Shown: piece after piece, positions 23,124 through 29,703 of the stretch | Layout of the letters: every line of letters begins with the position of its first letter | Position numbering within the stretch: the first letter of the stretch is position 1 | Assembly: GCA_045605445.1 (NCBI GenBank) | Contig: JAZUPZ010000031.1 | Location: forward strand, 1 to 34,112 | Length of the DNA: 34,112 nucleotides | Direction: 5' to 3' | Source of the DNA: CAZMHL01 sp045605445 | Lineage (GTDB): Bacteria > Bacillota > Clostridia > RGIG6154 | Notes under the pieces: model-generated | Database searches by the model: none | Seen by the model: the letters and a program-made list of their open reading frames with translations, nothing else | Told to the model about the DNA's origin: nothing | Program-made: the position numbers and the translations under genes

Positions 23124-23152
23124 TTGACAAAGATTTTAAATTTGGATATAAT
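23124..23152 (+). promoter_or_regulatory. Promoter of the antisense RNA
   Basis: Perfect TTGACA (23124-23129), 17-bp spacer, perfect TATAAT (23147-23152). It has no ORF behind it; it reads into the toxin gene from its 3' side. Confidence 0.9.
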
Positions 23153-23158
23153 AAGGGT

Positions 23159-23281
23159 GAGGTGGGAACCCCACCCTTACCTGCTTAATCAATAATCTTT
23201 TCGATTATCAAAAGCAGAAATCCGATTAGGAAGTCAATCAACGCATTTTGAAGAGTGGAGTTGATTGGTTTCCTTTTTTTC
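23159..23281 (+). ncRNA. Candidate type I antitoxin RNA
   Basis: From the consensus promoter an RNA of about 120 nt is predicted. It starts with a GGTGGG/CCCACC hairpin (23161-23175). It ends at an 8-bp stem, CAATCAAC (23235-23242) with GTTGATTG (23260-23267), followed by a T-run to 23280. It is fully complementary to almost the whole coding region and the 3' end of the toxin mRNA. Layout resembles txpA/RatA of Bacillus prophages; identity is inferred. Confidence 0.65.
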
Positions 23282-23292
23282 TTCTTTGCCAT
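23185..23292 (-). CDS. Small membrane toxin-like peptide (35 aa)
   Basis: Thirty-five aa: basic head MAKKKKRKPINSTLQN and one hydrophobic helix ALIDFLIGFLLLIIEKIID. Size, basic end and single helix fit type I toxins. The ATG at 23292 has a perfect AGGAGGTGA six bases upstream, and TTGACT-17-TATAAT (23340-23312) in front. Longer frames upstream cross this promoter and are not credible. The mRNA would overlap the antisense RNA. No homologue recognised by name. Confidence 0.7.
   Translation of the reverse strand: MAKKKKRKPINSTLQNALIDFLIGFLLLIIEKIID
23235..23280 (+). terminator. Terminator of the antisense RNA
   Basis: Perfect 8-bp stem with a 17-nt loop, then CCTTTTTTT starting one base after the stem region. 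It lies inside the toxin coding region on the opposite strand. Confidence 0.65.
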
Positions 23293-23311
23293 TCCCTCAC
23301 CTCCTGAATAT

Positions 23312-23340
23312 ATTATAACATAAGGTCGACCAAAAGTCAA
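23312..23340 (-). promoter_or_regulatory. Promoter of the toxin-like peptide
   Basis: TTGACT (23340-23335), 17-bp spacer, TATAAT (23317-23312). Leader about 15 nt with a perfect Shine-Dalgarno sequence. Confidence 0.85.
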
Positions 23341-23401
23341 GCGTTTTGAAAAAAAACTTTTTATTTTTTTGAAAAATTTTGAAATACTTCCGCTGACTTC
23401 C

Positions 23402-23431
23402 TTGAAGTTCCGCAATGATATATGTTATTAT
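23402..23431 (+). promoter_or_regulatory. Possible promoter of a short terminated leader
   Basis: TTGAAG (23402-23407), 18-bp spacer, TATTAT (23426-23431). The start point would lie only about 20 bp before the terminator at 23458. A small dyad ACTTC-CTT-GAAGT overlaps the -35 side. Confidence 0.4.
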
Positions 23432-23457
23432 GTAAAATGTAAAAATTGAGAATTTGG

Positions 23458-23484
23458 GAACACTCATAACGAGTGTTCTTTTTT
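23458..23484 (+). terminator. Intrinsic terminator at the 5' end of the DUF4417 gene
   Basis: GAACACTC, loop ATAAC, GAGTGTTC, then six T. The structure ends at the first possible start codon of the DUF4417 gene, so that gene may need antitermination, or its start lies further in. Confidence 0.85.
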
Positions 23485-24151
23485 GTTTTATAAAAAGGTG
23501 TGGCTTATTACGAAGTTTGATAAAGAGCAAGACAGAAAGAATTTTAAATTGGAGTTAATTTTTGGTTCAGAGTGGGTGGGAACTTATGACTTTCCAAAGC
23601 TTGAAGCAAGTAATTATATTCCTAAAAAGTTAATACCTTTTAATATGGCTCAGTCGGAGCGGCATCCTGAAGATAAATGTATTCACTTTTATATTGATGA
23701 TTACCAGTTTGAAAGATTGTGGAATTTCCCACAAAGATATCTTCAGATGTTAAAAAGATTTGAGGGAGTAATAACAACTGATTTCAGTATGTTTACATAT
23801 ATGCCTAAAGCTCAAAGGATATGGAATTGTTACAGAAATAGGGTTATGGCATATTGGATGCAGAAAAACGACATTAATATAATACCGGTTGTCGAGTGGT
23901 CTGAATATGCTGATTTTGATTGGTGTCTTGACGGGCTTCCAAAACAAAGCGTTTTGTCTATTGGTACATATGGCTGTCATAAATCGGCAATCAGAAGATA
24001 CGGATTGATTAAAGGTGTAGAAAGAGTATGCAGAGAGCTTGAACCTAAAGCCTTAATATGTTATGGAGCGGAAATACAAGCAATTAACAGCTTAAATAAA
24101 AATGTTATTTGGCATGACAGCTATTGCAAAAAACTTAATGAAAGGTTATAA
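23483..24151 (+). CDS. DUF4417-family phage protein
   Basis: Up to 222 aa. The family pattern is clear: LIPFNMAQS, then HFYIDDYQFERLWNFPQRYL, VITTDFSMFTYMP, NCYRNRVMAYWMQ and VVEWSEYADFDWC. DUF4417 proteins are frequent in Clostridia mobile elements and their function is unknown. The start is uncertain: TTG at 23483 has no ribosome binding site and lies at the end of a terminator; GTG at 23498 is an alternative, so the 5' end may have been altered. Next gene begins 3 bp after the stop. Confidence 0.82.
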   Translation: MFYKKVWLITKFDKEQDRKNFKLELIFGSEWVGTYDFPKLEASNYIPKKLIPFNMAQSERHPEDKCIHFYIDDYQFERLWNFPQRYLQMLKRFEGVITTDFSMFTYMPKAQRIWNCYRNRVMAYWMQKNDINIIPVVEWSEYADFDWCLDGLPKQSVLSIGTYGCHKSAIRRYGLIKGVERVCRELEPKALICYGAEIQAINSLNKNVIWHDSYCKKLNERL

Positions 24152-24154
24152 TAT

Positions 24155-24565
24155 ATGGGAGGGACGAAACAATATTTATCATCAGGAGGATTTTCAGAAC
24201 AAACCTATAAACAGATTGGAACAACATCGAACGGAATAAAAATTTTAGGCAAAGTAAAGGGGAACAATTCGGCTACACCCGGGCGTTCAAATACACCATT
24301 TACTCAGTATGCCGCACTTGACAGTAAAAATGGCTCTTTGAAGCAAATATCATTTTACGGAAGAGAAAACGGCAGGCAGAAAATTAAAGACATTGATTTT
24401 GGACATTCTCATGATAATATTATAAACGGGAAAATTGTAAAGTCATTCAAAGACAATGAGATACATGTGCAGGTTTATGACAAACATGGGATAAGGAGTA
24501 GTATTGCAAGAAAACCATCTAGAAAAGAAAGAAGAGTGTTTTATACAGCACTTTCCGGGAGGTAA
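24155..24565 (+). CDS. Small phage-associated protein (136 aa), possible toxin-like domain
   Basis: Begins MGGTKQYLSSGGFS, similar in style to short proteins that follow DUF4417 genes. The middle has KQISFYGRENGRQKIKDIDF, then GHSHD and HVQVYDKHGIR, with spaced His residues as in some polymorphic-toxin or metallo-nuclease tails. The C-terminus is basic. The function is not known; the toxin idea is weak. The start is 3 bp past the DUF4417 stop and a small ORF follows 5 bp later. Confidence 0.55.
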   Translation: MGGTKQYLSSGGFSEQTYKQIGTTSNGIKILGKVKGNNSATPGRSNTPFTQYAALDSKNGSLKQISFYGRENGRQKIKDIDFGHSHDNIINGKIVKSFKDNEIHVQVYDKHGIRSSIARKPSRKERRVFYTALSGR

Positions 24566-24570
24566 TAAAA

Positions 24571-24798
24571 ATGGCAAAATATTTTGGTTTTAAGAATAAA
24601 CAGGATATGATTGATGATATAAAAGAGGGAGAACTCTGGATTTATTACAAAGATGATTCTACTTACGTTTTTACGTTGGATGGGCACGGATATAACCTTT
24701 TAAATGATAAATTATACGGAGAATTTACAACAAGTGAGCATCAGGAAAAAAATCGTTACACCAATCAAACTATTACGCTGTGCAATTCCATAACGTGA
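24571..24798 (+). CDS. Small hypothetical protein, C-terminus probably altered at a breakpoint
   Basis: Seventy-five aa, acidic: FGFKNKQDMIDDIKEGELWI, then YVFTLDGHGY. AGGAGG-like GGGAGG precedes the ATG. The last 25 or so codons lie opposite the end of the methylase remnant and change character (HQEKNRYTNQTITLCNS), so the native end seems lost by a join near 24735-24770. An immunity-like partner of the preceding ORF is conceivable but unsupported. Confidence 0.5.
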   Translation: MAKYFGFKNKQDMIDDIKEGELWIYYKDDSTYVFTLDGHGYNLLNDKLYGEFTTSEHQEKNRYTNQTITLCNSIT

Positions 24799-26133
24799 AG
24801 ATTTTTCACTTTCCGAAATGGTTTCGCTGTAAATATTTCTTTTAATACGAGCTAAAGCGGAAATTAAGAATGCTCCGCTTCCACAACAAATATCAACAAT
24901 TTTGGTTGTTTCATCAAATTTTTTGTCAGAGTAATATTCTGCAATATCGCAGAATAAATCCGTTATATGCTTGGGAGTAAGTACAATTCCTTTTTCCTTT
25001 GCATTTCCTTTAGTGAAACGTAAAAAAGTTGTGTAGAACTCTCCCATAACATCTATGCCACTGTATTTTTCTAACACTTCTATAACATTTTCATACAAAG
25101 AATAAATACAACAAGATAGAACTGTATCTCCATCAATAAAATACTTCACATCTTTTCCCTTGGGGAATTCACTCAACTCAGCCTTGGATAACAAACCATC
25201 ATAAAACCTCTTTAATGATGTACGCTTCCCCTTTGGAATTTCGTCAATATCCCATATACCTCTAACATAATCGGGATCGTATTCGTTTCCGTCGCCATAT
25301 AACGCCGCTTTCAGCATTTTTATTGAATTTTTTGCTAACGGATCGTTCAGTAATTTTCTTGACTTCACTGCTCTTTTTCTTTCTATAGCCACTTTTGTGT
25401 CAGAATAAAGTTTCGATTCATGGTTTGTCAACCCCAAAATTATAGCCGAAACAAATCCCGCCTTTGAATTATCTTCGATACCATTTGAACGAAGGAAATT
25501 CGCACATTGAAGCGTATATCTTCTTAATTCTTTCCTGATTTCTGCTTCAGCTGCTGCCAGTCTTCCCAAAGCTATATCTGCATCTCTTTCATAATCATAA
25601 ATGGATACTAACTGCGTATCTAAAGTGCCATCTTCAATAATCTCTATGTCAGCAATTGTACCACCTTTTGGCCACACAAATGAAGTTACTTTTGCGGTGG
25701 CATACATCTGCCCCGAAACACCGATTGCAATTACATCGTAATTATCGGACAAAAACGATGCATACCATAAAGCTCCATTGACAGCATATCCCTCGGTTTC
25801 TTCGGGCGTTCCGAAACCATACAATGCAAATTCTTCAATATTATCAAGGGAAGAGTGATTTTCAGAACTGCCTTTACACTCTATAACGACAATAACATCA
25901 GATTTATTTTTAACAACCATAAAATCAGGAGTGCCTTTTGATTTTCGCGTCTGCTTTTTGGACGCAGTTGCAAAAACACCACTTAGCCAATCGTATGATG
26001 TACCTTTATAACTATCTTCTTTAAACCAGGTTACGCCATCAACTTCGGTATTCTGCGACGAAGGATGCCTCGGTATATTTTTTAATTTTTCCGCAACAAA
26101 ACCTTTGGTTTTTTCTTCACTTGCTCTATTCAT
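24712..26133 (-). pseudogene. Truncated restriction-methylation protein (type I/IIG-like)
   Basis: The 473-aa frame has an N-terminal PD-(D/E)xK-type nuclease region (KGTPDFMVVKNKSDVIVVIE then CKGSSE) and a helical spacer. Next comes an N6-adenine methylase start: GEFYTTFLRFTKGNAKEKGI, VLTPKHITDLF and SAM motif I VDICCGSGAFLISA. After RYGIAQRNSLIGV it turns into unrelated residues and stops. The catalytic (N/D)PPY motif and the target-recognition part are missing, so it cannot methylate. It overlaps the HTH gene upstream by 8 nt, a coupled pair. Confidence 0.85.
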
Positions 26134-26545
26134 TTTTCATCTTTCCTTTACTTTCTTGTTTAAACGACGTAAATAATCTTTTTACTTTTTCAAATTGTTC
26201 ATCATTAAGTATCATTCCCTCAATAATACGAACAACCTCTGCCATTCCTTTATTTTCAATTATTATGTTGCACACATCAGGTGGAGGCGTCTTTCGTATG
26301 AGAGAAAAAAGGTCATCCATTTTTTCATGGTCTTTGGGTTTAGGCTTTAGGATTTTAATTATATTCGCATAGACTTCGTGAGTTGGTGCGTTTACCCCAT
26401 CCTCAATATACTTAAGATTAGAGTTTGGCAAATCTATTTTTCGTGCCAATTCGCGTTGTGACATTTCTCCGCGCAATTTGCTAATCATTTTACCAAGCTT
26501 TTTCTTGCATTGTTCTATGTTCTTATCAACCGTTTTTGCTTTCAA
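26126..26545 (-). CDS. Xre-family HTH regulator of the restriction-methylation locus
   Basis: A 139-aa protein with TTG start behind AAAGGAGGTGA. The HTH is KLRGEMSQRELARKIDLPNS then NLKYIEDGVNAPTHEVY. The C-terminal part is helical (PPPDVCNIIIENKGMAEVVR) and has no enzyme motif. It lies upstream of, and overlaps, the methylase remnant, as controller proteins of restriction systems often do. The intact regulator may now control nothing but itself. Confidence 0.82.
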   Translation of the reverse strand: MKAKTVDKNIEQCKKKLGKMISKLRGEMSQRELARKIDLPNSNLKYIEDGVNAPTHEVYANIIKILKPKPKDHEKMDDLFSLIRKTPPPDVCNIIIENKGMAEVVRIIEGMILNDEQFEKVKRLFTSFKQESKGKMKNE

Positions 26546-26733
26546 TTACGCCTCACCTCCTTTTGTTGTGTGTTCTATAACATATAACAATAATAGTACA
26601 AATTCATTGATTTGTCAATATGCATCGCCATTTTCTTCTTGCGATAGATAGGGGTGTATTTTATCAAAATTAGAGTCATTTCCAATAAAAAAACAACCCG
26701 TATTTTGCATACGGGTTATTTTTGGTTTTGAAA
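26546..26733. other. Right border region of the prophage
   Basis: No gene. It contains the leader of the HTH gene and the foldase terminator. I saw no copy of the tRNA-Pro 3' end here; the only faint likeness is a TATTTTATCAAAATTAGAGT-type stretch to the bases just after the tRNA, too weak to call an attachment site. Confidence 0.5.
26695..26717 (-). terminator. Terminator of the PrsA-like foldase gene
   Basis: AACCCGTAT and its complement with a 5-nt loop; followed on the minus strand by a run of seven T. Confidence 0.92.
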
Positions 26734-27885
26734 TTATTCGGGTTTTGCTGTTTCTTCGGGTTTTGTTGCTTCTTCTTCAGGAACTGCGATTTCCGGTTCT
26801 GCTTCGGGTTCTGCAGGTGTTTCTGCAGGAGCAAGAGTTGCTCTGAAGGCTTCAATATCAAAAGATGCGAGCATTTTGTCGTTCTTTTTGATTTTATAAG
26901 CATTTTCCCATTCGGTTACTGTTGTAATGAATTTCTGATTATTCATTATTGCTTTAACCATATCGGCATTATTTGTATAGTCGTCATCGGTAAGAGCAAG
27001 TCTTTTGATAATATGATAACCGTACTGAGACTGAACGATTTCTGAAACAGCATCAACTTCAAGAGCTGCGGTTGCTTTTTCGAATTCTTCAACCATTGCA
27101 AGTCCGCTATAGCTTAAGTACTGTTTTTCTTCGCTTGCTTCATCAAGGTCTGAAACCTTTGCGAAAACGTAGCCATCGGGAGCTGTTTCTGAACCCGGGT
27201 CTTCTGAAAGGGAAGCAAATTCTTCAAAGTCTTTTCCGCCTTTGATTTCTGCAACAATTTCTTCTGCCTTTGCTTTCTTTGCATCCTGTTCTTCTGCAGG
27301 AAGAGCTTCGTTTGTTTCAGTATCCATTGTAGAAAGAAGAATGTGTTTAGCTTTAAGGAATCTTTCATTGAAGTAAGCCTTAGCTTCCTCGTCGGTTACT
27401 TCTGTAAATGCACCGAGTTCTCCCATTTTATTCTGGAACATTGAAGCCTGCTGTGACATTTTTGTTATTTCATAGAACTGGTCATAGGTAACGCCGAGCT
27501 GACCGAGCTGTTCTTCAAGAGCTTCCTTTGAACCGAACTGTTCAACATAGCTGTTAATCTGGCTGTCAACCTCTGCGATTGCATCTTCATCCATAACGAT
27601 ACCGTTTTCAATAGCCTTAAGCTGAAGGGTTTTAACCTGTTTAACAGAATTGAAAGCATCTTCTGCGGTATAGTCCATATTCATAAGATAAAGAATTTCG
27701 TAAGCATAAATATCGAGCTTTTCATATTTGCCCGTAAAGAAGTTTTTAAGGCTCCAGTTGCTTACCGAACCTACAGAAATATTTGTGTCCTTAAGAATTT
27801 TGTCCATTGTCATTGTTTTATCGCAGGAAGCAAAAACTGTTACTGCCATAACGAGACAAAGAACAAGTGCAAGTATCTTTTTCAA
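26734..27885 (-). CDS. PrsA/SurA-like peptidyl-prolyl isomerase lipoprotein
   Basis: A 383-aa exported foldase. Residues 1-20 form a lipoprotein signal (MKKILALVLCLVMAV) with lipobox VFASC, so it is membrane-anchored outside. A SurA-like helical N-domain follows. The parvulin domain near residues 180-300 has AKHILLSTM, FEEFASLSEDPGSE and SQYGYHIIKRL. A Pro/Glu/Ala-rich tail (about 350-383) is likely a spacer without structure. The start is TTG behind AAAGGAGAG, with promoter TTGACT-17-TATAAT at 27927-27955. It probably helps fold secreted proteins. Confidence 0.93.
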   Translation of the reverse strand: MKKILALVLCLVMAVTVFASCDKTMTMDKILKDTNISVGSVSNWSLKNFFTGKYEKLDIYAYEILYLMNMDYTAEDAFNSVKQVKTLQLKAIENGIVMDEDAIAEVDSQINSYVEQFGSKEALEEQLGQLGVTYDQFYEITKMSQQASMFQNKMGELGAFTEVTDEEAKAYFNERFLKAKHILLSTMDTETNEALPAEEQDAKKAKAEEIVAEIKGGKDFEEFASLSEDPGSETAPDGYVFAKVSDLDEASEEKQYLSYSGLAMVEEFEKATAALEVDAVSEIVQSQYGYHIIKRLALTDDDYTNNADMVKAIMNNQKFITTVTEWENAYKIKKNDKMLASFDIEAFRATLAPAETPAEPEAEPEIAVPEEEATKPEETAKPE

Positions 27886-27926
27886 AATGATCTCTCCTTT
27901 TTCTTTTTGTTAACTTCGTAATATTC

Positions 27927-27955
27927 ATTATACAATTTTAAAAGCACAAAGTCAA
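27927..27955 (-). promoter_or_regulatory. Promoter of the foldase gene
   Basis: TTGACT (27955-27950), 17-bp spacer, TATAAT (27932-27927). Confidence 0.85.
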
Positions 27956-28015
27956 CTCTTTAATATATTTTAACTTACAATTGTGAAAAAAGTGTGGTAA
28001 ATTTCCGTTTTTACG

Positions 28016-28044
28016 TTTACTTATATCTTAAATTGTGGTACAAT
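28016..28044 (+). promoter_or_regulatory. Promoter of the ybaK-permease-argS operon
   Basis: TTTACT (28016-28021), 17-bp spacer, TACAAT (28039-28044). The ATG at 28065 follows after a short leader. Confidence 0.5.
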
Positions 28045-28064
28045 ATAGTATCGGAGTGTATTAT

Positions 28065-28532
28065 ATGATTAAAACAAATGCTATGAGAATGCTGGACAAA
28101 GCAAAGCTCAGTTACGAAACACATGAATATGAAAACAACGGGTTTACCGACGGAGTTACCATTGCCGCAAAAATGGGGATGGACGAAAAAAAGGTTTTCA
28201 AAACTCTTGTTACCTGTGCTCCCTCGAAAAATTTTTATGTTTTTGTTATTCCCGTTGCAAAAGAGCTCAACCTTAAAGCCTGCGCCGCGGCGGTTGGAGA
28301 AAAAAGCGTTGAGATGATTCACGTTAAAGACATTACAAAAATTACCGGATACATAAGGGGCGGCTGTTCACCCATTGGAATGAAAAAGCAGTTCAGAACG
28401 GTTATGGACGAAAGCTGCCTTGAGCTTGAAACAATGGTTTTTTCAGCGGGGAAAATAGGGTATCAGATTGAAATGAACCCCAAAGACCTTATAGGCCTCA
28501 TTGGTGCATTGACAGGGAAAATCACCTTTTAA
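28065..28532 (+). CDS. ybaK: YbaK/EbsC-family aminoacyl-tRNA deacylase
   Basis: Hydrolyses mischarged tRNA, classically Cys-tRNA(Pro). The 155-aa length fits. The start at 28065 is chosen for GGAG upstream; an in-frame extension overlaps the promoter. Family motifs: KKVFKTLVTCAPSKNFYVFV with the conserved Lys, VIPVAKELNLKACA, then GYIRGGCSPIGMKKQF (the GxxSPxG loop) and FSAGKIGYQIEMNP. It is the first of three plus-strand genes ending with argS. Confidence 0.92.
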   Translation: MIKTNAMRMLDKAKLSYETHEYENNGFTDGVTIAAKMGMDEKKVFKTLVTCAPSKNFYVFVIPVAKELNLKACAAAVGEKSVEMIHVKDITKITGYIRGGCSPIGMKKQFRTVMDESCLELETMVFSAGKIGYQIEMNPKDLIGLIGALTGKITF

Positions 28533-28550
28533 CTGATTGGAAGTGAGAAT

Positions 28551-29702
28551 ATGAAATTTGAAGCAAAGCCAAAATATGTAAATATTTCCCTTTGCGCATT
28601 CGGCGTTATTGCGGCATCGATTGTGCTTTATATGATTCTGCACAATCTTTCTTATTTCACGGGAGTTATCGGCAACATTATGTCGATTCTTTCACCCTTT
28701 GTGTGGGGATTTGCCCTTGCCTATATTCTGAACTATCCTTACAGATGGTTCACAAAAAAGCTTTCGGGAATGAAGAAACGCCCGGGAGATACGGTTATAA
28801 AGGTTCTGAGCATGACTATTACCTATCTGCTCTTTATTCTTGTTGCCGGCACCTTTATTTACTTTATTGCACCTCAGATAATCAATGCGATTATAGGCTT
28901 TGCAAACGTTATTCCCACCTATGTTATTAAAATAAGAGTTGCAACCTTTGACATTCTTGCCGCATACTTAAACCGTTACGACGTTTCGGCAAACGAGGTT
29001 TACAACATTATGAATGCCATTTTTGAGGATTTCACCTCGGGGCTTGACCTTCAGCACATTATGGTTAAAATCGTAAACGTTCTTATCGGTTTTTCTGTAG
29101 GTCTGAAGAACTTTATTATAGGCCTTATTGTTTCAATTTATCTCCTTGCCGACAAGGAAAGATTTATAAGAATGGGCATAAAGCTTGTTTGCGTTATTTT
29201 TTCAAAAGACACCGCAAGAAGAATTTTCTACGTTCTGAAGCTTACCGACAGAACCTTCGGAAGCTTTGTTATTGCCAACGTTGTAGATTCTTTTATTATC
29301 GGAGTAATCTGCTATATCGGAATGATTATCTTAAAGCTTGACTATGCGGTTTTAATTGCGGTTATCGTAGGAATTACAAACATTATTCCTTTCTTCGGAC
29401 CTTTTATAGGAGCTATTCCTTCGGCTTTGCTCCTTTTCCTGGTAAACCCGCTCCAGTGCCTTGTTTTCGTTATTTTCATAATTGTTCTTCAGCAGTTTGA
29501 CGGAAACATTTTAAAGCCGAAGCTTTTCGGAGAATCGCTCGGAATAAGAGCTGTTTTCGTTATTTTTGCCGTTCTTATCGGCGGAGGACTTTTCGGAGTT
29601 GCGGGAATGTTTGTAGGAGTTCCTGTTTTTGCGGTTATTTACGCTATTATAAGCGCTGTTGTTGATAAAAAATACAAAGAAAAATATTTGACGGAGGAAT
29701 AA
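28551..29702 (+). CDS. AI-2E family (PerM-like) membrane transporter
   Basis: A 383-aa integral membrane protein with about eight helices. The family signs are the long N-terminal helix pairs (VIAASIVLYMILHNL, FVWGFALAYILNYPYRWF) and the central amphipathic part. The C-terminal block has IIPFFGPFIGAIPSALLLFL, LQQFDGNILKPKLFGESLG and GGGLFGVAGMFVGVPVFAV. Members include putative autoinducer or Na+/H+ exporters, and the substrate here is not known. The start is 19 bp after ybaK; its stop lies one base before argS, so the genes are coupled. Confidence 0.93.
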   Translation: MKFEAKPKYVNISLCAFGVIAASIVLYMILHNLSYFTGVIGNIMSILSPFVWGFALAYILNYPYRWFTKKLSGMKKRPGDTVIKVLSMTITYLLFILVAGTFIYFIAPQIINAIIGFANVIPTYVIKIRVATFDILAAYLNRYDVSANEVYNIMNAIFEDFTSGLDLQHIMVKIVNVLIGFSVGLKNFIIGLIVSIYLLADKERFIRMGIKLVCVIFSKDTARRIFYVLKLTDRTFGSFVIANVVDSFIIGVICYIGMIILKLDYAVLIAVIVGITNIIPFFGPFIGAIPSALLLFLVNPLQCLVFVIFIIVLQQFDGNILKPKLFGESLGIRAVFVIFAVLIGGGLFGVAGMFVGVPVFAVIYAIISAVVDKKYKEKYLTEE

Positions 29703-29703
29703 A

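Larger units (their letters stand above)
11216..26690. mobile_element. Decayed prophage next to tRNA-Pro
   Basis: The left side is fixed by the tRNA and integrase; the right side lies between the HTH gene start (26545) and the foldase terminator (26695). Gene order is lysogeny module (minus), repressor/operator switch, early and replication genes (plus), then DUF4417. No terminase, portal, capsid, tail, holin or endolysin is seen. The right part is a truncated restriction-methylation locus. I could not find a copy of the tRNA 3' end at the right border, so the exact limits are approximate. Confidence 0.85.

Noticed and set aside
23185..23415. 76-aa minus-strand ORF instead of the 35-aa peptide
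   Set aside because: The extra codons span the TTGACT-17-TATAAT promoter and the Shine-Dalgarno sequence of the 35-aa peptide.
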